Part shown: positions 23,098-32,238 of the stretch, piece after piece
How the letters are laid out: every line of letters begins with the position of its first letter
Position numbering within the stretch: position 1 is the stretch's first letter
Assembly (NCBI GenBank): GCA_039798745.1
Contig: JBDKFK010000009.1
Location: forward strand, 1 to 50,019
Origin: JBDKFK01 sp039798745
GTDB taxonomy: Bacteria; Patescibacteriota; Microgenomatia; UBA1406; GWC2-37-13
Length of the DNA: 50,019 bases
Reading direction: 5' to 3'
Program-made: the position numbers and the translations under genes
Notes under the pieces: generated by a model
What the model saw: only the letters and a program-made list of their open reading frames with translations
Database searches by the model: none
What the model was told of the DNA's origin: nothing

Positions 23098-25683
23098 ATG
23101 GAAAACTTTACGACCCCGATGATGAAACAGTATATGCAGATAAAGAAGCAGTACAGTGACTGTCTGCTCTTTTTTCGTATGGGTGATTTTTATGAGCTGT
23201 TTCTTGAAGATGCGCACACTGGGGCAAGGGTGTTGGACATAACACTCACCGGTCGCCCAAACGGAAAACAGGGACGTATCCCCATGGCGGGGGTACCATT
23301 TCATGCCGTAGATTCGTATCTTTCTAAACTGGTTAAGGCAGGCTATAAAGTAGCTATATGTGAGCAGATGAGCGAGCCTGATAAATATGGCATTGTAGAC
23401 AGAGAGGTCATAAGAATCGTGACGCCAGGGACTGTTCTCGACGAAAAGGCTCTTGATAAAAAAGCAAATAATTTTATTATCTCGCTTTCAATTGGAGAAA
23501 AGTCGTTTGGGATGGCGGCTGCCGATATATCTACAGGGTTGTTTCAGGTAGCAGAGTTTGACCGTACTTATTTAAACCAGATCGTTATTGATGAGCTTGC
23601 CAGGTTGTCTCCTTCAGAATGTGTTCTCCATGAATCTTTATATAACAATCCGTTGTTACTTAAACTTCTTAAAGTTCAGAAAGGTCTCAATATATACTGC
23701 TTCAATGACTGGGAAAAATATAGTGAAAACGCTACATCATTTCTGAAAAAACAGTTTAGGGTAAGAACGCTTATGGGGTTTGGTGTAGAAGGCAAAGTAG
23801 AGGCTATTCGTACGGCAGCAGCACTCATAGGGTATCTGAAACATACACAAAAAGATAAAATCGGACACTTTAAATCTATCTCGCTGTTTAACCAAAAAGA
23901 TAGCCTGGCTCTTGATAAATCAACCATGGTCAACCTCGAGCTATTTTCAACATTACGGGATCACGACAGCGAAGGATCGCTTATTGATACTCTCGATCGC
24001 ACAGTGACCGCAATGGGCGGAAGAATGCTCAAAAACTGGATGAGAACGCCGCTCACCGCAAAGGCCGATATTGTGAAGAGGCACGACGCTGTTGAAGAAT
24101 TTATGAATGACCATAGTGGCAGAGAATCACTGAGACTTTTGCTGTCAGAGGTTACGGACATTGAGCGAGTAGTCTCCCGTCTGTCGGTGGGTATAGGGAA
24201 CGCGCGGGATCTTATATCTCTAAAAAATTCTCTAAGCACCATACTGCGCATACAAACAGAGCTTGATATATACACTGCCGATGAGACACGTGGTATATGT
24301 AAACAGATCTCAACCGAACTAACCAACGTTGTTCAACAGATTGAGAAGCATATTGTTAATGATCCGCCTTTTGGACTGAAAGATGGAGGCATCATAAAAA
24401 ATGAGATAAACCCTGAGCTGGATACACTCCGAACCAAAGTTGGCGGAGGCAGGAACTGGATTATGCAGCTGGAAAAGTCTGAGCGGGAGCGCACAGGTAT
24501 AACGTCACTCAAAGTACGTTACAACAAAGTATTTGGATTTTATATAGAAATAAGTAAATCTAATCTGCACTTAATACCCGACAACTACATACGAAAACAA
24601 ACGTTGGTGAATGGCGAACGTTTTATAACGCCAGAGCTTAAAGAGCAGGAAGAGATTATTCTGACAGCGGAGGAGACGATGAATAAAATGGAGTATGAAA
24701 TATATTTACGTGTACTGGAACGTGTGTTGCTGCATACTGAAAAACTTCAGGCTGCCGCGTCGGCAGTAGCAACACTTGACGGGCTCCTCAACTTTGCACA
24801 GATTGCCTACATGCAAGGATACTGTCGTCCAGAGTTGATTGACAGCGGAGAGATCAGCATCATTAAAGGCCGTCACCCTGTTGTGGAACGGTTACTAGAT
24901 AGTACACAGTTTGTCCCGAACGACGTGAGACTTAATAGAGATGAGCACCAGCTGCTTCTTATTACCGGTCCTAACATGGCCGGTAAATCAGTGTATATTC
25001 GACAGGTAGCCCTGATTGTACTGATGGCTCAGATGGGTAGTTTTGTGCCGGCTGAAAAAGCCAGAATTACACCCGTTGATAAAATATTTGTTCGCAGTGG
25101 TGCCTCTGATATCATAACTTCAGGTCTCTCAACGTTTATGGTCGAGATGGTTGAAACAGCAAACATACTGCATAACGCAACATCTGACAGTCTCATTGTG
25201 ATGGATGAAATAGGGAGAGGTACAAGTACGTACGATGGCATAAGTATTGCATGGGCAGTGGCGGAGCATCTTGTCTCCAATCCCACCGTTTCTCCTAAAA
25301 CTTTATTTGCTACTCATTATCATGAACTCCAGACACTGGAGCAGCAGTATCCGGATAAGATAAAAAACTATCATGTTTCGGTTGATAATCGTGATGGTGA
25401 GCCGGTCTTTCTTCATACCGTTGCCCCCGGCGGCGCGTCTCACAGTTTTGGAGTAGCGGTAGCTAAGCTTGCAGGTGTTCCGGAAAAAGCGGTAGCGAGG
25501 GCGGTAGAGATTCTACATAGTCTCGAAAAGAGGGAGCTTGCGGTTGTCCGTTCTTCGACGATGCATACAGACCCCGTATCGGCAGATGATGAGATAAGAG
25601 CATCGTTGAAAAAGCTGGACATCCATACAACAACACCACTTGAAGCGTTAAATATACTGGCGGCATTGAAAGAGAAAGTATAA
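23098..25683 (+). CDS. mutS: DNA mismatch repair protein MutS
   Basis: An 861-aa mismatch sensor. The start MENFTTPMMKQYMQIK (23098) matches the family N-terminus, and the mismatch-reading Phe-x-Glu is in GDFYELF about 30 residues in. The ATPase has Walker A GPNMAGKSVYIRQ, the LIVMDEIGRGTST Walker B/signature and TLFATHYHEL. The longer frame from 22972 would add an improbable hydrophobic extension. The C-terminus lacks an obvious MutS tetramer tail. mutL starts 10 nt after the stop, forming a mutSL operon. Confidence 0.97.
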   Translation: MENFTTPMMKQYMQIKKQYSDCLLFFRMGDFYELFLEDAHTGARVLDITLTGRPNGKQGRIPMAGVPFHAVDSYLSKLVKAGYKVAICEQMSEPDKYGIVDREVIRIVTPGTVLDEKALDKKANNFIISLSIGEKSFGMAAADISTGLFQVAEFDRTYLNQIVIDELARLSPSECVLHESLYNNPLLLKLLKVQKGLNIYCFNDWEKYSENATSFLKKQFRVRTLMGFGVEGKVEAIRTAAALIGYLKHTQKDKIGHFKSISLFNQKDSLALDKSTMVNLELFSTLRDHDSEGSLIDTLDRTVTAMGGRMLKNWMRTPLTAKADIVKRHDAVEEFMNDHSGRESLRLLLSEVTDIERVVSRLSVGIGNARDLISLKNSLSTILRIQTELDIYTADETRGICKQISTELTNVVQQIEKHIVNDPPFGLKDGGIIKNEINPELDTLRTKVGGGRNWIMQLEKSERERTGITSLKVRYNKVFGFYIEISKSNLHLIPDNYIRKQTLVNGERFITPELKEQEEIILTAEETMNKMEYEIYLRVLERVLLHTEKLQAAASAVATLDGLLNFAQIAYMQGYCRPELIDSGEISIIKGRHPVVERLLDSTQFVPNDVRLNRDEHQLLLITGPNMAGKSVYIRQVALIVLMAQMGSFVPAEKARITPVDKIFVRSGASDIITSGLSTFMVEMVETANILHNATSDSLIVMDEIGRGTSTYDGISIAWAVAEHLVSNPTVSPKTLFATHYHELQTLEQQYPDKIKNYHVSVDNRDGEPVFLHTVAPGGASHSFGVAVAKLAGVPEKAVARAVEILHSLEKRELAVVRSSTMHTDPVSADDEIRASLKKLDIHTTTPLEALNILAALKEKV

Positions 25684-25693
25684 TGCAAACATA

Positions 25694-27421
25694 ATGGGTA
25701 CTATAAAACAACTACCACCAGCACTGGTTTCAAAGATAGCCGCGGGCGAGGTTATAGAACGGCCGGCCTACGCAGTAAAAGAACTGGTAGAAAACGCTAT
25801 CGATTCTGGCGCTGATTATATTCGTATAGATATTGAGCAGAGCGGACTTAAGAAAATCGTTGTAACAGATAACGGCCAAGGCATGGACACTGCTGATGTG
25901 GCGCTTTCTGTGAAGCCGCATACTACAAGTAAACTTTATACCGAAGACCAGTTGGCAGGTATATCAACCATGGGTTTTCGCGGGGAGGCTCTTTCAAGTC
26001 TGGCGGCAATAAGTTCACTAACTATAAAGAGTAAAGAGAAGAGCGCCTCGGTGGGAACAATTATTGAGTTGGTGGAGGGACAGGTGGAACATATTGGTAC
26101 CATAGGAATGCCTGACGGCACGGTTGTAATAATTGAGGAGTTATTTCAGAATGTACCAGCGAGACGACAGTTTATGAAGAGTGGTCCAACAGAGTTTCGT
26201 CATATTCTCGACATAATAATAGCTCAGTCATTAGCCCATCCGGAAATACGTTTTTTTCTGTCTCACAACAAGAAAGTGGTACTCGATATTCCACAGCACC
26301 AGGACATAATGGAGAGGGTTAAACTGTCGTTTGGTGCTGATATTTATCATACATTAGTGCCCGTACAGGCGGAATCTCCTTATGTAACCATTTCAGGTTT
26401 TATTGCCAAGCCGCAACTTTCCAGCAAATCACAGCATAAGAATTTTCTATTTATAAATAACCGTAGCGTTAAAAATAAGTCGATAGTATCAAGTATAAAA
26501 GAAAGTTATGGTACACTCCTTCAGCCGCAAACATACCCCATTTTCGTACTCTTTATAACCGTACCCTATGAGGTTGTTGACGTAAATATACATCCCCGGA
26601 AAGAAGAAGTCAGGTTTATACATCCTGAATCTGTGCACACGGCGTTGAGAGATATAATAACACAGACGCTGGCAACCAAAGATCTTACCTTTTATGACGC
26701 TCGTTGGAAACGATCACATAAGAATTTATATGCAACAATGCGAGCGACCTCTATGGTTCGGGATGGAGGCACCGATTCGTACGCGGCGCAACTCTTGAGA
26801 GATGAAGTTATGCCCGAGGGTACTATGGAAGTTTCACTCGCTGCTTCCAAAGATATATTTCAGTTACACAATGTATATATTGTTGCTCAGACTACCAGAG
26901 GAATGGTTATGATCGACCAGCACGCGGCTCATGAACGGGTACTGTATGAGCAGTTCCTTGAAGCATATAATCGGCAACGATTAGCGGCAGATCAGTATCT
27001 ATTGCCCGTATCGGTAATGCTTCATCTGGGGGTGAGTGAAGCTGAGACAGTAAGAGAGTATTCGCAGATGTTTCTGCAGCTAGGTTTTGATATTCATGAA
27101 TACGGAGCAAACACATTTATAGTAACGGCGGTTCCACGTATTTTTAAAGACCGTAATATATCGGAGCTGGTTAGTGAAATGATTGCCGATGTTATGGAAG
27201 GAACCAAAGTGAAAGCTGTAGACTCCCGCACTCAGCGGATGTTGGCCTATCTCGCGTGCCGGAGCGCGATAAAAGCAGGAGATCCTCTTACAAAACAACA
27301 AATGAGAGAGCTCATAACCGATCTGGAAAAAACACCAAACAACTCCACCTGTCCGCACGGCAGGCCTACAAAAATAGAGATGAGCTTAGCGGAATGGCAT
27401 AGAAAATTTCATAGACAATAA
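25694..27421 (+). CDS. mutL: DNA mismatch repair protein MutL with endonuclease motif
   Basis: A 575-aa GHKL ATPase. N-terminal motifs are ELVENAIDSGAD, DNGQGMD and GFRGEALSSLAAIS. The C-terminal domain carries DQHAAHERVLYEQ, the DQHA(x)2E(x)4E metal site, plus CPHGRPT near the end. MutL should therefore nick DNA itself, as in bacteria without MutH. The 3' end overlaps the convergent HAD gene by 13 nt. No mutH or methylation-dependent strand marker is seen in the window. Confidence 0.97.
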   Translation: MGTIKQLPPALVSKIAAGEVIERPAYAVKELVENAIDSGADYIRIDIEQSGLKKIVVTDNGQGMDTADVALSVKPHTTSKLYTEDQLAGISTMGFRGEALSSLAAISSLTIKSKEKSASVGTIIELVEGQVEHIGTIGMPDGTVVIIEELFQNVPARRQFMKSGPTEFRHILDIIIAQSLAHPEIRFFLSHNKKVVLDIPQHQDIMERVKLSFGADIYHTLVPVQAESPYVTISGFIAKPQLSSKSQHKNFLFINNRSVKNKSIVSSIKESYGTLLQPQTYPIFVLFITVPYEVVDVNIHPRKEEVRFIHPESVHTALRDIITQTLATKDLTFYDARWKRSHKNLYATMRATSMVRDGGTDSYAAQLLRDEVMPEGTMEVSLAASKDIFQLHNVYIVAQTTRGMVMIDQHAAHERVLYEQFLEAYNRQRLAADQYLLPVSVMLHLGVSEAETVREYSQMFLQLGFDIHEYGANTFIVTAVPRIFKDRNISELVSEMIADVMEGTKVKAVDSRTQRMLAYLACRSAIKAGDPLTKQQMRELITDLEKTPNNSTCPHGRPTKIEMSLAEWHRKFHRQ

Positions 27422-28035
27422 CGCTGTTTTATTCGCGATACATGTTCACTCTGGTCTACAGACCGTTCCACGAAATATGTATCGAGCCCGGCTTTGGAAG
27501 CGTTGATGATATCCATCTCCTGACTGTCTCCAATATGCAGTATATCAGCAGGGTTCACCTGCAGCTTGTCGCAGATTTGAGAGTAAAGGGTCTGTGGTTT
27601 ACCGGGTATCTTAAAATCATCAAGCGATGAAAAAATATGTGAAAAATAAGAGGCATTGTTATCGAGTTCGCAGCTTATAAAATCATGAGTCGTGGAAGAA
27701 ATGATGATGAGCGGCACACCCTTAACATACAGGTCGTTTATAAATAATTTCATAGGTGGATACAAGTGTGGTGTATGACGCAGCTGCACTACCATATCAT
27801 CAAATGATGAAGAGTGCTGCAGTTCTTTAGCCCAGTACCGCCAATCGTAGTAGCGATAATCGTACGGGCCTACATCGCGAAAAAACGAAGCGAGCTCAAG
27901 TTTAGCCGTTTTAAGAGAATTGGTGTGTTTACTGGCATACCACTGAGGAAGTAGCTCCATCCAGAACTCATCCGAAAATCTGCTGCTACTTAAGGTTCCC
28001 TGGAGGTCAAAGCTTATATATGAGTACTGTTTCAT
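27409..28035 (-). CDS. HAD-superfamily hydrolase, altered motif I (operon gene 7)
   Basis: A 208-aa HAD-fold protein with an alpha-helical cap. Motif I reads FDLQGTL: nucleophile Asp10 is present but the second Asp (general acid/base) is Gln12. Motif II is the ISST region, and motif IV is HIGDSQEMDI with its acidic pair. Phosphatases of this family normally need DxD, so the enzyme may be a non-phosphatase HAD or have weakened activity. Its ATG overlaps the stop of the APRT-like gene by 4 nt. It is the last gene of the seven-gene operon. Confidence 0.88.
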   Translation of the reverse strand: MKQYSYISFDLQGTLSSSRFSDEFWMELLPQWYASKHTNSLKTAKLELASFFRDVGPYDYRYYDWRYWAKELQHSSSFDDMVVQLRHTPHLYPPMKLFINDLYVKGVPLIIISSTTHDFISCELDNNASYFSHIFSSLDDFKIPGKPQTLYSQICDKLQVNPADILHIGDSQEMDIINASKAGLDTYFVERSVDQSEHVSRIKQRYCL

Positions 28036-28565
28036 AGATTTGGTTTCTTAGCAACTTTAACGAGTGAAAAAATATCTACGTCTTCTAACTGTTCTCTTCC
28101 GTGCAAATACTCCAACTCTACCACAAATCCGCAACCAGCAACCGTCGCCCCGGTTTGTCTCATAAGAGTTGTGGCCGCTTGGGTGGCACCGGCACCAGCC
28201 ATGATGTCGTAAATAATCAACACAGAATCCGCGGCAGTACAGGCATCGGCTTTTATTTCATAGGTACCTATGCCGTATTCTTTAACAAAAGAAGCGGTAT
28301 GTGTATCTCCCGGTATGAGAGAGGGCTTACGAATAAGTATGAGAGGCAGATTAAGCCGCTCGGCGATGAGCGCGCCGATAGTAAATCCTTTCGATTCAAC
28401 AGCGGCCACTTTTGTAACATTTTTATGTTGAAAATGATTGACAAATGCACTGATTGCCGCCGATCTTACGAATGGTTCTTTCAGAAGGTACGTAAAATCC
28501 CAGTAAACAACACCTGGTTTCGGAAAATCTTTGTACGACACAACGTAGTCGGAAAAAGGTTTCAT
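28032..28565 (-). CDS. Adenine phosphoribosyltransferase-like protein (operon gene 6)
   Basis: A 177-aa protein with the APRT order: DFPKPGVVYWDFTYLLK, AAVESKGFTIGALIAERL, LILIRKPSLIPGDT and the C-terminal FVVELEYLHGREQL. The PRPP loop, normally like IVDDLLATGGT, is IIYDIMAGAGAT (about residues 117-128): the first Asp is Tyr and the T-G-G is changed. Base or PRPP affinity may differ, so it could use an adenine analogue or act on the operon's own metabolite. Start and stop overlap the neighbours by 4 nt each. Confidence 0.85.
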   Translation of the reverse strand: MKPFSDYVVSYKDFPKPGVVYWDFTYLLKEPFVRSAAISAFVNHFQHKNVTKVAAVESKGFTIGALIAERLNLPLILIRKPSLIPGDTHTASFVKEYGIGTYEIKADACTAADSVLIIYDIMAGAGATQAATTLMRQTGATVAGCGFVVELEYLHGREQLEDVDIFSLVKVAKKPNL

Positions 28566-29194
28566 ACATTTGATTCAACTAATATCGCGCGGGCAGGTGC
28601 GCCGTCAATCCCGGTAAGCTTTACCGGCAGACAAATAAGCTGATAATCTTTTGCCTGCGCGTCTTTGAGTCGTAGGTTATCTATAAGGGTTACACTTTCT
28701 TTGAGAAACAGCGAATGAAGAATGTTGGCGCCGTCACGTTCAAAGGACTGGTAATCAAATCCGAGCGTTGAGACACCCTGCTTGAGTAAATACTTTGCAG
28801 CCTCTACACTTACGGCAACATGCTTTGGGTTGTATGTTTTCATCGAGTCATAGGAGTTTTTTGTTTTGAGCAAAAGTTTTTTCTGAGTGAGAGGTATTCT
28901 TTTAATATCTTCAAGGGTAATCATATCCTCGACCTCTGTAAGATCCATCACCTGACAGGGGCCGATAAGGCGGGAAAAGGGTATCTGATCTGCAGTCCAT
29001 TTGTCGGAGAATAAATAATAAGGAGCGTCAACATGCGTTCCTGCATGTGCACCAAAATCGAGCCAGGTAAAGTTGCAGCCATCTTTTGGCATGCGGGCGA
29101 CAGGACGTAACTGAGGTTGTGGGTCCTGAACCCAGACGACGGTTTTTTCGTTCAGCTCCATCGAGATATCGATGATGGTATCGGGATTAAACAT
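28562..29194 (-). CDS. Cyclase/kynurenine formamidase-like hydrolase (operon gene 5)
   Basis: A 210-aa member of the KynB/cyclase fold, with the metal-binding motif HAGTHVDAP (His50, His54, Asp56) near the N-terminus and the conserved C-terminal LPVKLTGIDGAPARAI. Members are zinc or manganese amidohydrolases that open formamides or cyclic amides. No kynurenine pathway is evident here, so a formamide or lactam intermediate of this operon is the more likely substrate. It overlaps the upstream PRTase gene by 8 nt. Confidence 0.88.
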   Translation of the reverse strand: MFNPDTIIDISMELNEKTVVWVQDPQPQLRPVARMPKDGCNFTWLDFGAHAGTHVDAPYYLFSDKWTADQIPFSRLIGPCQVMDLTEVEDMITLEDIKRIPLTQKKLLLKTKNSYDSMKTYNPKHVAVSVEAAKYLLKQGVSTLGFDYQSFERDGANILHSLFLKESVTLIDNLRLKDAQAKDYQLICLPVKLTGIDGAPARAILVESNV

Positions 29195-30320
29195 AGGATG
29201 AAATTAAATTATTAATAGACGAAAAATACTGGCGATGACGTTTATACATAACACGGTGAATGTAGCGCATAAGAAAGACTCGTATATGTTTATAAGAAGG
29301 GATAGTTTTAGTAAACTCCTGAGACGAACTAATCTCTGACCTCAGTGCCTCAAACGCTGACACAAACTCTATATGAAAATTATCAGGGAGAGGAGACCAG
29401 ATCGGCGCGTACATCTCAAATATCTGGAGCATAAGTTCAGTAGATGGTTGTGACCCAGAAACTTTTTGTTCAAGAAGATACAGAACAAACAGTAAGAGAT
29501 GATTCATGGTGAGATAGCTTTGTATCTGGTCATTGGATATATGTTGTTTTATTTTTTTAATAACGTTGGTGTTGCTAAGTTTGGCTAGAAGAATCTCAAT
29601 AAACTGCGCGACTGCATACTCGTTTTCGACAGTATATTTTTTATCGGCAAACTGTGTTTTTTTCATAAGTATGTCGGTAATTGTGTACCAGTACCCAATA
29701 AGATCTATACGGTTTTCAAAGGGATATACGCCGTCAGCAAAACATTGTTCCTTTGACGTTTGGTCATAAAGATGAAAAGCAACAGAACATCCCGAAGGCA
29801 CATTGTCGAGATTCATATAATAGGCGCCAATCTGAATATGAATATCTTTGGACAACAAAGGAAGATACCGCAAAGCGTTTCTTAAAGTTGTTCCTGAATC
29901 AATATATTCGTCAAAAAACAGACAGTCACCCTTGAGTCGTTTCTCAATTGTTGTCCCTTCAAACATAGCTGCATTTTTTTGGGGTTTTCTGTTTTCTCTT
30001 TCTTCAGCGGTTAGATAATATCTAAGGAGTGGAAAGATATTTGTAACCGGGTCGCGGGGAAACTTTACATACACCCATTGCCAGTTATAACCTCGCTTTT
30101 TGGCTATCATCTCACAGATTAGCGCCAGAGGAGATGCACCGGACTCTGAAACGATGATTGTATTGAGTCCGGATTTATGTATAGCATCTACGACGGTTAC
30201 TGCAAGTTTGACAACCTCGACCTGCGTCATGAATGAAAAACGCCGGTTATATTCGGGGTGAATAAAATGACTAAGGTTATCAACCGGTCCATACAACGAT
30301 TCAAGAGTAGGTGTTACCAT
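29187..30320 (-). CDS. Long phosphoribosyltransferase-fold protein (operon gene 4)
   Basis: A 377-aa protein. The N-terminal half has a PRTase fold: VSESGASPLAL (about residues 57-67) for the substrate side, and the PRPP-loop motif CLFFDEYIDSGTT (133-145), in which the usual acidic pair is Asp-Glu. The C-terminal half (about 220-377) is all-helical and unassigned, ending in a basic, Tyr/Arg-rich tail. It resembles the extended PRTases seen in some stress-linked nucleoside-metabolite clusters, but this is a loose similarity. It overlaps both neighbours (7-8 nt). Confidence 0.8.
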   Translation of the reverse strand: MVTPTLESLYGPVDNLSHFIHPEYNRRFSFMTQVEVVKLAVTVVDAIHKSGLNTIIVSESGASPLALICEMIAKKRGYNWQWVYVKFPRDPVTNIFPLLRYYLTAEERENRKPQKNAAMFEGTTIEKRLKGDCLFFDEYIDSGTTLRNALRYLPLLSKDIHIQIGAYYMNLDNVPSGCSVAFHLYDQTSKEQCFADGVYPFENRIDLIGYWYTITDILMKKTQFADKKYTVENEYAVAQFIEILLAKLSNTNVIKKIKQHISNDQIQSYLTMNHLLLFVLYLLEQKVSGSQPSTELMLQIFEMYAPIWSPLPDNFHIEFVSAFEALRSEISSSQEFTKTIPSYKHIRVFLMRYIHRVMYKRHRQYFSSINNLISSYV

Positions 30321-31582
30321 AGTTGTTCACAGAGTGCTCCTTGTAACGGTATATCTGACGCATGTTTGGCTTTTGAAATTTTTTGGAATATAGTTTCGCA
30401 AACAGCAAGAGCTTTTGAGATCTGTTCATCTGTGTGCGAGTAGTTGATAAATATCATATTGCCAAACAGTATTCCCTGTTTCGCCGACTCCTGAAGCATG
30501 TAAGATTTCAGATGCAACCGTGAAGCAACAGCGGAGTCGGTAAACGTAAGCTCCATACGGGGAGGAAGGCCGATGCATTCACTGGGGACGTTATATTTTT
30601 TTGTGAGGGTGTTATATTTTTGCTGAAACAGTTTACCGAGTTTCCAGATGTGATCAACTACGGGCTCACGTATAAGGACGTCGAGTGTAGCGATGGCTGA
30701 GGCGATTGCCAGTGTCTCTTCGCCATATGTCATAGAGGTTATCACGTCCTCAGTTGAGTCCATGATTTCGGCAGATCCGACAACAGCCGAAAGCGGAGCG
30801 CCGTTTGCTAATGCTTTGGCTATGCAGGTTATATCGGGAGTGACACCGAAGTGTTTTTGAGCGCCGCCAAGTCCGAATCGGAAGCCCGTCACAACCTCGT
30901 CAAATATGAGCACTGCGCCATATGTATGCGCTAACTTTTTCACATTTTTGAGATAATCTTTATTCGGTTTTTCAAGATGTACAGGTTCCATAATGATCGC
31001 CGCTATTTCATGAGGATACTTCTTGAAAAGATTTTCCAGAGCAGCAAGATCGTTGTATGGAAACTCCTGAATATCATCTTTTAAGTGAGCTGGTATCCCG
31101 CGGTTCATTGAGGTTATGACATAGTACCAATCATGCCATCCGTGGAAATGACAGCTGAGAATTTTGGTTCTTTTGGTATACGCGCGTGCAATACGGACCG
31201 CGGCAGAAGTTGCGTCGGAGCCGTTTCGTAAAATACGTGCACGTTCGGCAGAGGGTATAAGGTCGCAAAGAATTTGGGCCAGACGTATAGGCAGTTCGGT
31301 AGAAAGTGAGAAGAGAGATCCTTTCCGTGCCTGATCTATAACAGCGTTAACAACCTCGGGATAAGCTGTACCAAGTATAGTTGCGCCAAGACTGCTCTGA
31401 AAGTCTACATACGTATTGCCGTCTATATCGGTAACTTCGGCACCTTTCCCGGATTCCACATAGATAGGGTAGGCTCCAAAGGTATATAGTTTCGGATGCT
31501 TGCTGATGGTACTACTTCCGGGAACTAAGTATTGTTTTGCGGACTCCCACGATAAGAGAGATTTTGAATAGCGAGTGTTCAT
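30314..31582 (-). CDS. Class III PLP aminotransferase, HemL-like (operon gene 3)
   Basis: A 422-aa fold-type I PLP enzyme related to glutamate-1-semialdehyde aminomutase. Landmarks: the RNGSDATSAAVRIARA substrate/PLP loop, the CHFHGWHDWYY loop, FDEVVTGFRFGLGG (Asp228) and CIAKALANGAPLSA with the Schiff-base Lys256. Tetrapyrrole genes are absent around it, so a different amino donor/acceptor is likely. The start codon overlaps the TrpF-like stop (ATGA), showing translational coupling. Confidence 0.9.
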   Translation of the reverse strand: MNTRYSKSLLSWESAKQYLVPGSSTISKHPKLYTFGAYPIYVESGKGAEVTDIDGNTYVDFQSSLGATILGTAYPEVVNAVIDQARKGSLFSLSTELPIRLAQILCDLIPSAERARILRNGSDATSAAVRIARAYTKRTKILSCHFHGWHDWYYVITSMNRGIPAHLKDDIQEFPYNDLAALENLFKKYPHEIAAIIMEPVHLEKPNKDYLKNVKKLAHTYGAVLIFDEVVTGFRFGLGGAQKHFGVTPDITCIAKALANGAPLSAVVGSAEIMDSTEDVITSMTYGEETLAIASAIATLDVLIREPVVDHIWKLGKLFQQKYNTLTKKYNVPSECIGLPPRMELTFTDSAVASRLHLKSYMLQESAKQGILFGNMIFINYSHTDEQISKALAVCETIFQKISKAKHASDIPLQGALCEQLW

Positions 31583-32238
31583 ATGTTTTTTGATAGAGAT
31601 ATAAAACTATTAATTTTTTCCGGATCCTTACGATCTTTTCGTAGATACTCGAGTGAATATGTACTGACTCCTGTTGATACATCTACACCCTGTGGGTTTA
31701 CCTGTTGTATTGCCTCCTTGACATTTTTCGGATTCAGTCCACCCGCCAGGAATACAGGTTTTTTCGCGGACCGCACCATAGTTCTACACAGTTCCCAGTC
31801 ACTTGTTTTGCCCGTCCCGCCAACATAGCCGGCAATCTGGGTGTCAAGAAGTATAAAATCACAGTAAGGTTCTACTTCCTTGAGACGTTTTACACTTGCG
31901 GCGTCGCGAACGATAACTGTTTTAACAATTTTCTTATCAGTCTTGCTGCGGATTGCTCGCAGTTTTTCGACCGGCAGATCTTCGGAAATCTGAATACCTG
32001 TTGACTGAACATAGTTAGCCAGAGACACGATATCCTCTGCCTCCAGCAGATGCGTTACTATGTAGCTGTCGACAGTTGACGGCAGCTGTTTGATGATCAT
32101 TCTCACTGTCTGAGCGTGAGGTTCTACCTCAGGAGGTAACACCCATCCGCCCATCACAAATCCGAGCGCGTCTGCTCCGGCTGCGACGGCGTTCATAGCA
32201 TCAATACTGTTACTTAATCCACAGATTTTAACGAGCAT
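31579..32238 (-). CDS. TrpF-like phosphoribosyl isomerase (operon gene 2)
   Basis: A 219-aa TIM-barrel protein starting MLVKICGLSN (ATG 32238), the usual TrpF N-terminus with catalytic Cys6; the longer frame is a shadow in the upstream gene. Also visible are LLDTQ (general acid Asp), GGTGKTSDW and LAGGLNPKNV phosphate-binding segments, and GVDVSTGV. TrpF performs an Amadori rearrangement of an N-phosphoribosyl amine. No other tryptophan gene is near. Its partner RibA-like enzyme yields ribosylamino compounds in its family, so it may rearrange that product. Overlaps the upstream gene by 11 nt. Confidence 0.9.
   Translation of the reverse strand: MLVKICGLSNSIDAMNAVAAGADALGFVMGGWVLPPEVEPHAQTVRMIIKQLPSTVDSYIVTHLLEAEDIVSLANYVQSTGIQISEDLPVEKLRAIRSKTDKKIVKTVIVRDAASVKRLKEVEPYCDFILLDTQIAGYVGGTGKTSDWELCRTMVRSAKKPVFLAGGLNPKNVKEAIQQVNPQGVDVSTGVSTYSLEYLRKDRKDPEKINSFISLSKNI

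Noticed and set aside
31579..31582. Tryptophan biosynthesis locus
   Set aside because: Only the TrpF-like gene is present; no anthranilate or indole enzymes are nearby.
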